From Paracoccus fistulariae (GTDB lineage: Bacteria > Pseudomonadota > Alphaproteobacteria > Rhodobacterales > Rhodobacteraceae): a DNA stretch of 64,000 nucleotides. A program made the position numbers and the translations under genes. The stretch spans positions 186,001 through 250,000 of the forward strand of contig NZ_CP067136.1 of assembly GCF_028553785.1 (NCBI RefSeq), read 5' to 3'. The notes beneath the pieces were generated by a model. It was given only the letters and a program-made list of their open reading frames with translations, did not search any database and was not told where the DNA came from. Every line of letters starts with the position of its first letter. Position 1 is the first letter of the stretch. Of this stretch, positions 8,315 through 16,961 are shown piece by piece.

Positions 8315-9079
8315 TCAGATCGCCTCATTCTCGCGCCGCAGGGCGGGCAGCCCCACGCCGGTCGCGTCAAAGCCGCCATCCACCGCCAAAGTCTGGCCGC
8401 TGATGAAACTGGCCTTGTCCGAGGCAAGGAAGACGACCGCTTCGGCGATCTCTTCCGCCTCGCCATAGCGGTTCAGCGGGATGGCGTCGTAATAGGCGGC
8501 GATGATCTCGGGCGCGTGGACGGCCATGGCCAGCTTGGTGCGCACCGGGCCGGGGGCCACGCAATTGACGCGGATGCCGGCCTCGCCCAACTCGGCCGCG
8601 AATTGCTTGGTCAGGTGGATCACCGCCGCTTTCGAGGTGCCATAGGCCACCCGCAGGGTCGAGGCCCGCAGCCCCGAGATCGAGGCGATATTCACGATCG
8701 CGCCCTTGGTCTTGGCCAGTTCCGGCGCGACCGCCTGCGTGCACAGGAAGACGCCGTCCAGATTGGTCTCCATCACCTCGCGCCATTCCTGAAGGCTGGT
8801 CTTGCCCGCGCGGGAAAACAGCGCGACGCCCGCATTGTTGATCAGCGCGTCGATGCGACCAAAGCGCGCCAGCGTCTCTTGCGTCATCCGCAGGACCTGT
8901 TCGGGGTCCGAGATATCGGCCTCGACCGCCAGAACGCCGTCCAGCCCGGAGGTGGCCGCGTGCAATTCGTCGCGGTCGCGGTCCACCACCGCCACCTGCC
9001 AGCCCTGATCCAGAAAGATCCTTGTAGTGGCCAGTCCGATCCCCCGGCATCCGCCGGTCACAATGGCAATCTTCTTCAT
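8315..9079 (-). CDS. SDR-family oxidoreductase
   Basis: 254 residues, a classical short-chain dehydrogenase/reductase using NAD(P). The nucleotide-binding TGGCRGIG is at 8-15, NNAG at 81-84, and the catalytic set Ser133, Tyr146 and Lys150 (AYGTSK). The PGPVRTKLA segment and C-terminal FISGQTLAVDGGFDATG are typical of 3-oxoacyl or 3-hydroxyacyl-type enzymes. It is the last gene of the TRAP/CoA operon, overlapping the PPC-domain gene by 4 bases. Given the neighbouring thiolase and acyl-CoA ligase, a hydroxyacyl-CoA or hydroxy-acid dehydrogenase role is likely. The exact substrate is unknown. Confidence 0.88.
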   Translation of the reverse strand: MKKIAIVTGGCRGIGLATTRIFLDQGWQVAVVDRDRDELHAATSGLDGVLAVEADISDPEQVLRMTQETLARFGRIDALINNAGVALFSRAGKTSLQEWREVMETNLDGVFLCTQAVAPELAKTKGAIVNIASISGLRASTLRVAYGTSKAAVIHLTKQFAAELGEAGIRVNCVAPGPVRTKLAMAVHAPEIIAAYYDAIPLNRYGEAEEIAEAVVFLASDKASFISGQTLAVDGGFDATGVGLPALRRENEAI

Positions 9080-9909
9080 GGTTGCGGTCCTTTATCCTCG
9101 ATCATCAATTCCAGCGTGACGCCCACCGGGTTCGTCCCGCGTGCCAGCCTGCCGCGATGGATGCGGCCCGCGATATCGACCACCTCGATGGGAATATCGG
9201 CCGTGCCATCGCTCAGCCGCGCGCCGGTGAAATGCAGTTCCGTCGCAAGGCAATCGACCCGGCTGTGATCCGTAAAGCGGATATGGTCGATGCTGCCCAC
9301 GGCATGCAGGCGCGCATTGCGGATCGCGTGTCGGCGGGCAAGGGTTTCGATCGCGGTGACCACATCCTCGCCGGGCAGAAGGCGGGCCAGCAGCGCGCGC
9401 CCCTCGCCACCGCCCTGGGGCGTGAACAGCGTGAAGGCGGTTTCCGCATCGGGCAGGGCCTCGAACCAGGCCTCGGTCGCGCCCATCCCGCTGACCGTGG
9501 CATCGGCGGCCACCACGCTGTCCAGCGGCAGCAGATGGCCCATCCGCTGCGCGGCGCCATCCGACCAGATCCCGTGGCAATGCAGGAAGGCCGAGCCGTC
9601 TTTCTGTCCCACCGTGGCGGTGGCGCTGTCGATGCGCCAGCGGCCGGGCGGGGCGTGGATATCCGAATACCATGCCGCATGCAGGCCGTCGGTGGACAGC
9701 GCGGGCAGCACATAGCGCAGCGGATCGCACAGCGCGCCGTCCAGCCGGACCATCCCGCCCTTGCAGCCATGGGCGGCAAACAGATCGCCCACCGCCTGCA
9801 GGATCGTCGCACCGGCGGGCAGCGTACCGTGGATCGGGATCAGCCCGGTCCGCAGCGCCTGCAACCGATCCGCGGCGCGCGGGCCGGGATGGATCATGCG
9901 CGCCGTCAC
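9076..9909 (-). CDS. Tandem PPC/DUF296-domain protein
   Basis: 277 residues that read as two PPC (DUF296) domains in tandem. The first, about 15-160, has the start pattern LPAGATILQAVGDLFAAHG and the core FLHCHGIWSDGAAQRMGHLLPLDSVVAADATVSG. The second, about 172-272, repeats the pattern as LLPGEDVVTAIETLARRHAIRNARLHAVGSID and ends IHRGRLARGTNPVGVTLELM. PPC domains form trimers and occur alone in bacteria and joined to AT-hooks in plants; their bacterial function is not established. The gene overlaps both neighbours by 4 bases within the acyl-CoA operon, so it probably acts on an intermediate of that pathway or regulates it. Assignment is from motif reading, not a profile search. Confidence 0.68.
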   Translation of the reverse strand: MTARMIHPGPRAADRLQALRTGLIPIHGTLPAGATILQAVGDLFAAHGCKGGMVRLDGALCDPLRYVLPALSTDGLHAAWYSDIHAPPGRWRIDSATATVGQKDGSAFLHCHGIWSDGAAQRMGHLLPLDSVVAADATVSGMGATEAWFEALPDAETAFTLFTPQGGGEGRALLARLLPGEDVVTAIETLARRHAIRNARLHAVGSIDHIRFTDHSRVDCLATELHFTGARLSDGTADIPIEVVDIAGRIHRGRLARGTNPVGVTLELMIEDKGPQP

Positions 9910-11504
9910 GCCCGCGCCTCTTCGTCGATCAGCCCGCGCGCGCCCAGTTCTGCCCGGATCATCTTCTTGGTGATCTTGCCATAGGCCGATTTCGGCAGTG
10001 CCTCCCAGAAGACGAACCGTTTCGGCATCTTGTAGCGCGACAGCTTGCCGTCCAGAAATGCCGCCAGTTCCCCCGCCTCGACCGGGGCAGAGGTCACGCA
10101 GATCGCCCAGCCGACCTCACCCCAGACCGGGTCCGGCATGCCCAGCACGGCGACCTCGTTGATGGCCGGATGGGTCAGGATCTTTTCCTCGATCTCGCGC
10201 GGATAGATGTTCGAGCCGCCCGAGATGAACATGTCGGATTCGCGCCCGGTGATGAACAGGAACCCGGCCTCGTCCATATGGCCCAGATCGCCGGTACGGA
10301 ACCAGCCGTTGCGAAAGGCTTTCGCATTGGCCTCGGGGTTCTGGTAATAGCCCGCAAAGACGGCGGGACCGATGCAGCAGATCTCTCCGGTCTGGCCGGG
10401 GGGCAGTTCGCGGCCCTGATCGTCCTGGATCTGGATCTCGATCCCGGTGCGGGCATAGCCGCAGGTGCCGATGCGGGCCTCTGGCCCGTCCTCGGCCTGA
10501 TGCAGATAGGCCGGCAGCACGGTGATATTGCCGGTGCATTCGCCCAGCCCGAAATATTGCACCAGAACCTTGCCCAGCGTGTTCAGCGCGTTTTGCTGAT
10601 CCACCCGGTACATCGGCGCGCCCGCATAGATGACATAGCGCAGCGATGAGGTATCGGCGGTGGCGGTGGCCGGATCCTCGACCAGCCTTTTCAGGATCGT
10701 CGGCACGGTGAACATGGTCGAGACGCGCCAGTCCCGCACCAGATCCCAGACCGTGGCGACGTCGAAACGCTCGGTCGGCATCAGGATGGTTTTCACGCCG
10801 CGCGCCACCTGTGTCAGCTGATGCACGCCCGCGCCATGCGACAGCGGCGCCACCACAAGCGAGGCATCCTGCGGCGTCAGCCCCGGCATCAGATCGGCCA
10901 GATGGTTGGTGACGACAAAGCCCATCTGCCCATGTGTCAGGACCGAGGCCTTGGGCCGCCCCGTCGTTCCCGAGGTGAAGAAGAACCAGCAGGGATCGTC
11001 ACGATCCACCGCAGCCACCTGCGGGCGCTGCCCCATGGCGCTGGCCGTGACCTCTTGCACCGAGGGGCCGAATTCCGCGCTGTCAAAAGACAGGATCGCG
11101 GCCAGTTCGGGGCAATCGGCGCGGCAGGCGGCGGCGTGATCGGGAAAGGCCGCGTTGCACAGCAGGATCCGCGCGCCCGAGGATTGTGTCAGATAGACAA
11201 CCTCTTCCGGGGTCTGGCGGAAATTGGCGGGCACCCAGACTCCGCCCGCCCGCCAGACTGCGAACATGGCCTGCATCATCTCGGGGCAGTTCTGCGACTG
11301 GCACATGACCCGGTCGCCCTGTTGCAGGCCAAAGCGGTGTTGCAGCGCATGGGCCAGCGCATCGGTGCGGGCGTCGAATTCCGCCCAGTTCCAGCGCCGG
11401 TCACCCATCACCAGCGCAATCCCCTCTGGGTCGCGCCGGGCGGCCTGCGTCAGGAAGGTGGCCAGATTCATCACCCGGGTCGAGACGGGCACCTGCTGGA
11501 TCAT
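9906..11504 (-). CDS. Acyl-CoA synthetase (AMP-forming)
   Basis: 532 residues from the ATG at 11504, which overlaps the thiolase stop as ATGA; an upstream in-frame start at 11528 would lie inside the thiolase gene. An ANL-superfamily ligase that activates a carboxylic acid to its CoA thioester with ATP. The P-loop-like FFFTSGTTGRPKASVLTH carries Ala where PKG is usual; YFGLGECTGNITVLP, the hinge GWFRTGDLGHMDEAGFLFITGRESDMF and the C-terminal YGKITKK with its catalytic lysine are present. The substrate is not predictable. With the TRAP transporter and thiolase it implies uptake, activation and thiolytic cleavage of an organic acid. Confidence 0.9.
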   Translation of the reverse strand: MIQQVPVSTRVMNLATFLTQAARRDPEGIALVMGDRRWNWAEFDARTDALAHALQHRFGLQQGDRVMCQSQNCPEMMQAMFAVWRAGGVWVPANFRQTPEEVVYLTQSSGARILLCNAAFPDHAAACRADCPELAAILSFDSAEFGPSVQEVTASAMGQRPQVAAVDRDDPCWFFFTSGTTGRPKASVLTHGQMGFVVTNHLADLMPGLTPQDASLVVAPLSHGAGVHQLTQVARGVKTILMPTERFDVATVWDLVRDWRVSTMFTVPTILKRLVEDPATATADTSSLRYVIYAGAPMYRVDQQNALNTLGKVLVQYFGLGECTGNITVLPAYLHQAEDGPEARIGTCGYARTGIEIQIQDDQGRELPPGQTGEICCIGPAVFAGYYQNPEANAKAFRNGWFRTGDLGHMDEAGFLFITGRESDMFISGGSNIYPREIEEKILTHPAINEVAVLGMPDPVWGEVGWAICVTSAPVEAGELAAFLDGKLSRYKMPKRFVFWEALPKSAYGKITKKMIRAELGARGLIDEEARA

Positions 11505-12670
11505 CTGACACGCTCCAGCACCGAACAATAGCTGGCCACGGCCGCGCCGCCCATGTTGAAGACCCCGCCCAGCGTGGCGCCGGGCAGTTGCATCGCGCCC
11601 GCATCCCCGGCCAGTTGCATCGCCACCATGACATGCTGCGACACGCCGGTCGCGCCGATGGGGTGGCCGCGCGATTTCAGCCCGCCCGAGGGGTTCACCG
11701 GCAAGGCGCCGTCAAAGCGGGTCACGCCGTCGCGGATGGCCCGCCAGCCCTGACCGCGCGGGGTCAGGCCCATCGCCTCGTATTCGATCATCTCGGCGGT
11801 GGTGAAACAGTCATGCGTTTCCACCAGATCCAGATCCGTGATGCCCAAGCCCGCCTGATCCAGCGCCGCGCGCCATGCCCGGTGCGGCCCGTCAAAGGCG
11901 ATCGGATCGCGCCGCGACAGGGCCAGCATGTCGCCCGCCTGCGCGCGGGCGCGAAAGGCGATGGCGCGCTGAAGATCGGCGGCAACCTCGGGCGCGGCCA
12001 GCACCAGCGCCGCCGCCCCGTCCGATACCAGCGAACAATCCGTGCGCCGCAGCGGCCCCGCCACGCGCGGATTCTTGTCCGAGATGGTGTTGCAAAAGGC
12101 CAGATCGAAGGGCTTTTGCAGATGCGCCAGCGGGTTGCGCATGCCGTTTTCGTGGTTCTTGGCCGCGATCATCGCCAGTTCTTCCGATCGGTCGCCGTGG
12201 CGCTGAAAATAGGTGCTGGTGATGCGGCCAAAGACACCCGCAAAGCCGCCCTCGATCTGGCCTTCCTCGGGGACGTAGCTGGCCGACAGAAGGATATCGC
12301 CGACCTCTGCCCCCGGCGTCGCGGTCATCTTTTCCGCGCCGATGACCAGCGCCACCTTGCCCCGACCCGAGGCGATGAAATCCGCCGCCGCATAGATCGC
12401 CGCCGATCCGGTGGCACAGGCATTTTCGGTCCGCATGAAGGGAACGCCCGCCAGTTCCGGCGTGCCCATCGCCACCAGCGCGGCCTGAAAATCCTGCCGC
12501 GAGAAGCCGTTGTTATAGACGCCCACGAAGATGCCATCGACGGCGTCTGCGCCAAGCCCGGCGTGATCCAGCGCAGGGCGGGCGACCTCTTGCATCAGGG
12601 TCAGCGTATCGGCGGCGTCGGATTTGCCGAATTTCGTATGGGCCCAGCCCACGATCAGGGGATCTGTCAT
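11501..12670 (-). CDS. Thiolase-family acyl-CoA acyltransferase (SCP-x type)
   Basis: 389 residues. The thiolase fold is recognised by the nucleophilic Cys in MRTENACATGSAAIYAAA, the ETHDCFTTAEMIEYEAMGL segment, and NPSGGLKSRGHPIGATG with the active-site His. The usual C-terminal CxG is replaced by NMGGAA, as in SCP2/SCP-x-like thiolases, which often cleave branched or steroid-type side chains. It overlaps the IclR gene upstream and the ligase gene downstream by 4 bases each (ATGA in both). It probably releases acetyl-CoA or propionyl-CoA from the acid taken up by the TRAP system. Confidence 0.9.
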   Translation of the reverse strand: MTDPLIVGWAHTKFGKSDAADTLTLMQEVARPALDHAGLGADAVDGIFVGVYNNGFSRQDFQAALVAMGTPELAGVPFMRTENACATGSAAIYAAADFIASGRGKVALVIGAEKMTATPGAEVGDILLSASYVPEEGQIEGGFAGVFGRITSTYFQRHGDRSEELAMIAAKNHENGMRNPLAHLQKPFDLAFCNTISDKNPRVAGPLRRTDCSLVSDGAAALVLAAPEVAADLQRAIAFRARAQAGDMLALSRRDPIAFDGPHRAWRAALDQAGLGITDLDLVETHDCFTTAEMIEYEAMGLTPRGQGWRAIRDGVTRFDGALPVNPSGGLKSRGHPIGATGVSQHVMVAMQLAGDAGAMQLPGATLGGVFNMGGAAVASYCSVLERVR

Positions 12671-13497
12671 TCGGTTCTCCTTTTGGCTTTGGTGTCAGGG
12701 GGGATATCCAGCGCCGCCAGAGATCCTTCGACGATGCGCGCCTCGCGCTGAAGCGCGGCGATCAGTTCGGGGCGGCGGTCCGGGCGCATCCGGTCCTCGA
12801 TGGCGGCAATCGACAGCGCGGCGGCGGGGCGGCCATCGGGCCACAGGATGGCGACGCCAAGCCCCCAGGACCCCGGCACGATCCGGCCCGGGTTCAGGGC
12901 ATAGCCCTGTTGCCGGGCGGCGGCCTCGTCCTGCGACAGGGCCGGGGCCAGATCGCCTGTCAGATGGGCCACGCGCCGTCTCAGGGCTTCTGCCTCGGCG
13001 GGGGGCAGGGCGGCCATCAGGGCCAGCGCACCCGCGCCGACCCCCGCGGGCTTGCGGTCGCCGCGCATCAGTGCGTGGGTGCGGATCTGGAAATCGCCCT
13101 CGACCCGTTCCAGGCACAGGGTATGGTCATCCTGCGGAATGGTCAGCAGCACGGTATCGCCGCTGTCGCGGGCCAGCCGCTGCATCGAGGGCCGGGCATG
13201 GGTCAGGATGCCGTGGCGATGTTCGGCGAAGCTGCCCAGAAGATAGGCTTCCGGGCCCAGATGATACCGCCGCGTCTGGCGGTCCTGTTCGACCATCCGC
13301 GCCGTGCCAAGCGCCAGCAGCAGCCGCCGCACCGTCGGCCGCGACAGCCCGCTGGCCTGCGCAAGCTGACCAAGGCCAAGCCCTTCGGACCCGCCCCGGC
13401 CAACCAGCGATAGCAGCGACAACGCCCGCACCACCGCCTGCGCCCCGCCCGGAGCGGGCTCGGCAATGCCGGTGGAACTGGTCAGGGCGTTGCGCAT
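12667..13497 (-). CDS. IclR-family transcriptional regulator
   Basis: 276 residues. The frame extends far upstream into dctP, but the sensible start is the ATG at 13497, five bases after the dctP stop, giving MRNALTSSTG and normal IclR length. A winged helix-turn-helix lies at about 35-70 (LGQLAQASGLSRPTVRRLLLAL), followed by the IclR effector-binding domain, with WGLGVAILWPDGRPAAALSIA near the end. IclR regulators usually control the operon they sit in and respond to the pathway's aromatic or carboxylic substrate. Being inside the transcript suggests autoregulation. An imperfect dyad at 16508-16528 upstream of the operon is a candidate site. Confidence 0.92.
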   Translation of the reverse strand: MRNALTSSTGIAEPAPGGAQAVVRALSLLSLVGRGGSEGLGLGQLAQASGLSRPTVRRLLLALGTARMVEQDRQTRRYHLGPEAYLLGSFAEHRHGILTHARPSMQRLARDSGDTVLLTIPQDDHTLCLERVEGDFQIRTHALMRGDRKPAGVGAGALALMAALPPAEAEALRRRVAHLTGDLAPALSQDEAAARQQGYALNPGRIVPGSWGLGVAILWPDGRPAAALSIAAIEDRMRPDRRPELIAALQREARIVEGSLAALDIPPDTKAKRRTE

Positions 13498-13502
13498 CCG
13501 TG

Positions 13503-14519
13503 TCAGGCCAGCGACCGGCCGATGGCGGCTTCCAGAATGGCCCAGGCTTCCTCGCCATAGGTGTTCTTCCATTCGGCATAGAACCCGGCCTCGCGCAGCT
13601 TGTCTTCGAATGGCTTGGGATCGACATCGTTGAACATGAAGCCCTGGCTTTCCAACTCGCCGCGCAGCCCCGCGTTCAGCGCCATCACATCGGCGCGCTG
13701 TTTGTCGGCGGCGGCATTGAACTGATCGGCCACGATCTGCTGGCTTTCCTCGGGCAGGGCGGCCCAGGCGCGGCGGTTGCCCAGCAGCCAGAACCCGTCC
13801 CACATGTGGTTGGTCATGGACAGGTATTTCTGCACCTCCCACAGCTTGGCGACCTTCATGATGGCCAGCGGATTTTCCTGCCCGTCGACAATGCCGGTCT
13901 GCAGCGCCGTATAGACCTCGGCAAAGTTGATCGAGGTCGGCGCCGCGCCAAAGGCGGTGTAAAGCGACGTCCACAGCGGGCTGACCGGCACGCGGATCTT
14001 GAAGCCCTCCAGATCGGCGGGCCCGGTGATGGGCTTGGTCGAGGATGTCGTCTGCCGGAAGCCGTTATCCCAGATCTTGTCCATCACGATCAGACCGGCA
14101 TTTTCGATCTGGCCGCGCTCATAGGCGCCCAATTCGCCGTCCATCGCCTTCCAGACGGTGTCGTAATCGGGGAAGGCAAAGCCCACCCCGTTGATCGAGG
14201 CATTGGGCACCAGCGTCGACAGGATGATCGGCGAGAGCTGGAAGAATTCCACCCCGCCCGCGCGCAGCTGGCCCAGCACATCGGTATCCGCGCCAAGCTG
14301 ATTCGAGGGGAAGATCTGGATATCCACGCTGCCGCCGGTCTGGTCCAGAATCGCGGCCACGGCCTCTTGCAGGCGGACATTGCTGGGATGTTCCAGCGGC
14401 TGGTTATTGGCGATCTTGTAGCTGAATTCGGCGGCGCGGGCGATGCCGGGCCGGATGAAGGGCGCGGCCAGCGCCGTCGTGGCGGCGGTCAGCAGGATCT
14501 TGCGGCGATTGATGGTCAT
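13503..14519 (-). CDS. dctP: TRAP transporter substrate-binding protein (DctP family)
   Basis: 338 residues from the ATG at 14519, preceded by a GGAGGA site; the longer frame starts inside the permease gene. A Tat-like or Sec signal (MTINRRKILLTAATTALAAPFIRPGIARA) leads to a periplasmic binding protein with the DctP core: QPLEHPSNVRLQEAVAAI, LEGFKIRVPVSPLWTSLYTAFGAAPTSINFAEVYTALQTGIVDGQENPL and the C-terminal FNDVD region. The Arg in KIRVP normally contacts the ligand's carboxylate, so an organic acid is expected. It follows the fused permease with its start 33 bases inside the permease's 3' end. Confidence 0.92.
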   Translation of the reverse strand: MTINRRKILLTAATTALAAPFIRPGIARAAEFSYKIANNQPLEHPSNVRLQEAVAAILDQTGGSVDIQIFPSNQLGADTDVLGQLRAGGVEFFQLSPIILSTLVPNASINGVGFAFPDYDTVWKAMDGELGAYERGQIENAGLIVMDKIWDNGFRQTTSSTKPITGPADLEGFKIRVPVSPLWTSLYTAFGAAPTSINFAEVYTALQTGIVDGQENPLAIMKVAKLWEVQKYLSMTNHMWDGFWLLGNRRAWAALPEESQQIVADQFNAAADKQRADVMALNAGLRGELESQGFMFNDVDPKPFEDKLREAGFYAEWKNTYGEEAWAILEAAIGRSLA

Positions 14520-14551
14520 GGGGTCCTCCTCCCAGGGGATGTTGGTTATGG

Positions 14552-16429
14552 TTAAAGCAGCGCGGTCGAAAACCACGGCACGGCGGCGATCAGGAAAAGC
14601 CCGATGATCAGCGCCGCCAGATAGGACCAGATGCGCCGCATTACCTGTTCGGCGGGCACATTGGCGATCTTGCAGGCGATATAGAAGCCGATGCCGATGG
14701 GCGGGGCCATCAGCCCGATATTCATCGCGGTGACGATGACCATGGCGTAATGCACGTCATGGATGCCCAGACCGCGGGCAATGGGGAACATGATCGGCGC
14801 CAGCAGGACTATGGCAGGCAGGCCTTCCAGCACGCAGCCCAGCACCAGAAAGATCAGGATCGAGGCCAGCATGAAGACCACCCAGCCTCCGGGCAGGCCG
14901 GTGACCAGCGCCATCAGATCGCGGGCAAAGCCCGATTGCGTCAGCGCCCAGGCCATGGCGGATGCGGCGCCAAGGATCAGCAGGATCGCCCCCGACATGG
15001 CGGCGGTTTCCACCAGCATCGTCCCCATCTTGCGGACCGGGATGCCGCCATAGAGCACGATCCCGATGATAAAGGCGTACAGCACGGCGATGGCCGACAC
15101 CTCGGTCGCGGTGGCGATGCCGCCGCCCACAAGGCTGCGGATCATGAAGGGCAGCACCAGCGCGGGTGCCGAGATCAGCGCCGTCCAGCCGATCAGCGAC
15201 AGGCTGGCGCGTTTGACGCCGCTCATATCCTCGTCCCGCGCCTTCCAGCGGGCCAGCAGCGCCAGCACGATCAGCAGCACCAGCGCAATCGCGAACCCCG
15301 AGGTGAACAGCCCCGCGATCGACACCCCCGCGACCGAGCCCAGCACGATCAGCACGATCGAGGGCGGGACCGTATCGGCCATGGCCGCGCCGGTGGCCAG
15401 CAGGGCCGTCATCTCGGGGCCGGAATGGCCACGGCGGCGCATCTCGGGGAACAGCGCGGGGGCGACGGTCGCCATATCCGAGACTTTTGACCCCGAAATC
15501 CCCGAGACCAGGAACATCGAGCCCAGCAGGACATAGCTCATCCCCGCCTTCACATGGCCCAGCAGCGAGGCCAGGAAATTCACGATGGCCTTGCCCATGC
15601 CGGTCGCATCCAGAATGCAGCCCAGCAGCACGAAGACCGGCACCGACAGCAGGATCAGCGATGACATGCCCTCATCGATCCGCCCCATCATCACGAAGAT
15701 CGGAGAACGGCTGGCAAAGGTCAGATAGCTCAGCGTGCCAAGCGCGAAGCAGAAGGCGATGGGCACGCCGATGCACAGCAGCACGGCGACGAACAGGCCC
15801 AGATAGATTGGCAGGTTCCAGTTGCCCAGGGCCAGCAGCTCGGGTTTGAACTGCCATAGCAGCGCCACCGTCACGCCGGTCACGATCAGCGTGCCGATGA
15901 TCACCGCCCATTCCCGCGTGCGGATCAGCGCCAGCACCGACAGCAGCGTCATCAGCGCGAAACCCGCCGGAATGGCCGAGGCCCGCCAGGACATCGGGAT
16001 CCCCAGGGCGGGAGAGGTGACATAGCTTTCCTCATAGGCATATTCGAACGCCACCGGCAGCAGCCGCAGCAACAGCAGGCAGACCAGCACCTGACCCGCA
16101 ACCTCGGCCACGCGGGCCACGCGGTCGGGCATCATCTGCAAAAATACCGTCAGCCGCATATGTTCATGCCGGTCCACCGCCAGCGCCGCGCCCAGCATGG
16201 CCATCCAGATAAAGCTGATCGAGGCGACCTCATCCCCCCAGATCAGCGGCTTGCTCAGCACATAGCGGAAAAAGACATTGGCCAGCACGGTGCCCATCAT
16301 CACCAGCAACAGGGCCGAGGCCGCGATCTCGACCGGGCGCATCCAGATTTCGGCGCGTTTGGGTTCGGTTGTGGCTTCGATCCCGCCAAGCGCCAGTTCG
16401 GCGCCGGATTCGCTGTCGCTGATCTGCAT
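14552..16429 (-). CDS. TRAP transporter fused permease (DctQM)
   Basis: 625 residues, an inner-membrane fusion of the small DctQ subunit (about 1-175, four helices, with the conserved WGDEVASISFIWMAMLGAALAVDRHEH) and the large DctM subunit (about 185-625, around 12 helices, with FLVSGISGSKVSDMATVAP, GAAMADTVPPSIVLIVLGS and MNIGLMAPPIGIGFYIACKIAN). TRAP systems use the sodium gradient to import organic acids together with a periplasmic binding protein. Fused QM permeases are a recognised subtype. It is the first gene of the seven-gene minus-strand operon ending at 8315. The start ATG at 16429 lacks a strong competing codon. Confidence 0.93.
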   Translation of the reverse strand: MQISDSESGAELALGGIEATTEPKRAEIWMRPVEIAASALLLVMMGTVLANVFFRYVLSKPLIWGDEVASISFIWMAMLGAALAVDRHEHMRLTVFLQMMPDRVARVAEVAGQVLVCLLLLRLLPVAFEYAYEESYVTSPALGIPMSWRASAIPAGFALMTLLSVLALIRTREWAVIIGTLIVTGVTVALLWQFKPELLALGNWNLPIYLGLFVAVLLCIGVPIAFCFALGTLSYLTFASRSPIFVMMGRIDEGMSSLILLSVPVFVLLGCILDATGMGKAIVNFLASLLGHVKAGMSYVLLGSMFLVSGISGSKVSDMATVAPALFPEMRRRGHSGPEMTALLATGAAMADTVPPSIVLIVLGSVAGVSIAGLFTSGFAIALVLLIVLALLARWKARDEDMSGVKRASLSLIGWTALISAPALVLPFMIRSLVGGGIATATEVSAIAVLYAFIIGIVLYGGIPVRKMGTMLVETAAMSGAILLILGAASAMAWALTQSGFARDLMALVTGLPGGWVVFMLASILIFLVLGCVLEGLPAIVLLAPIMFPIARGLGIHDVHYAMVIVTAMNIGLMAPPIGIGFYIACKIANVPAEQVMRRIWSYLAALIIGLFLIAAVPWFSTALL

Positions 16430-16961
16430 GGATCCCCCCTCCGTTGCGGCGGCTTCTCCTAGCCCTGTCCATGATGTGGACTATATTTCCGCGTGTCCCC
16501 GCCGATACTGGTCCGAAATTCTGGCCAGCGGCAAGGAAAAAACGGTTAGATGGGCAAAATTAGCTTCTGACGGCCTGAGATTTGCAAATTTCATTCCGTA
16601 TTGTGGAATTGCAGGGCGAGGTCGTCAGGTGCATCCGTCGATTTCCCACGCCATGCCGACAGCAGGACGCCCTTGGTACCCGGCTGCGATCTTGCAAGAG
16701 TCCGGCCCTTGCAGGATGTGCAATTTCTGGTCACCTTCTTGTGCCCCGGCGATAGCTGAACCGATATGTCCGTTTTGAAAAATCCGGCAAGATCATGAAA
16801 ACCATGGGTAATCACACTCAATTTCCGGTGAGGCCCCCGTTCCGACTGCGGGCGCGGGTTGTGGTGTCGCGGCAACGACGGCGCGCTGCGCCCCCGGTCC
16901 TGCCTTTCCGCAGCCGGTGTCCGGGCATAGCTCTGTCGGCACAAGCAAAGGAGTTTGTAAG
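16430..16961. other. Long intergenic region between TRAP operon and OMP gene
   Basis: 532 bases with no believable coding frame; the Arg-rich frames here are shadows. It must hold the minus-strand promoter for the TRAP operon and the plus-strand promoter for the outer-membrane protein. Part of 16540-16600 is AT-richer than average. Nothing else stands out apart from the dyad listed separately. Confidence 0.5.
16508..16528. promoter_or_regulatory. Candidate operator of the TRAP/CoA operon
   Basis: A 21-base imperfect dyad, arms CTGGTCCGAA and TTCTGGCCAG around a central A, with 8 of 10 positions complementary. It lies 79 bases upstream of the DctQM start. Position and symmetry suit an IclR-family operator; binding is inferred only. 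Confidence 0.3.

Noticed and set aside
12667..13974. Long form (435 residues) of the IclR frame
   Set aside because: The first 159 residues are a shifted reading of dctP; the ATG at 13497 gives a normal IclR protein.
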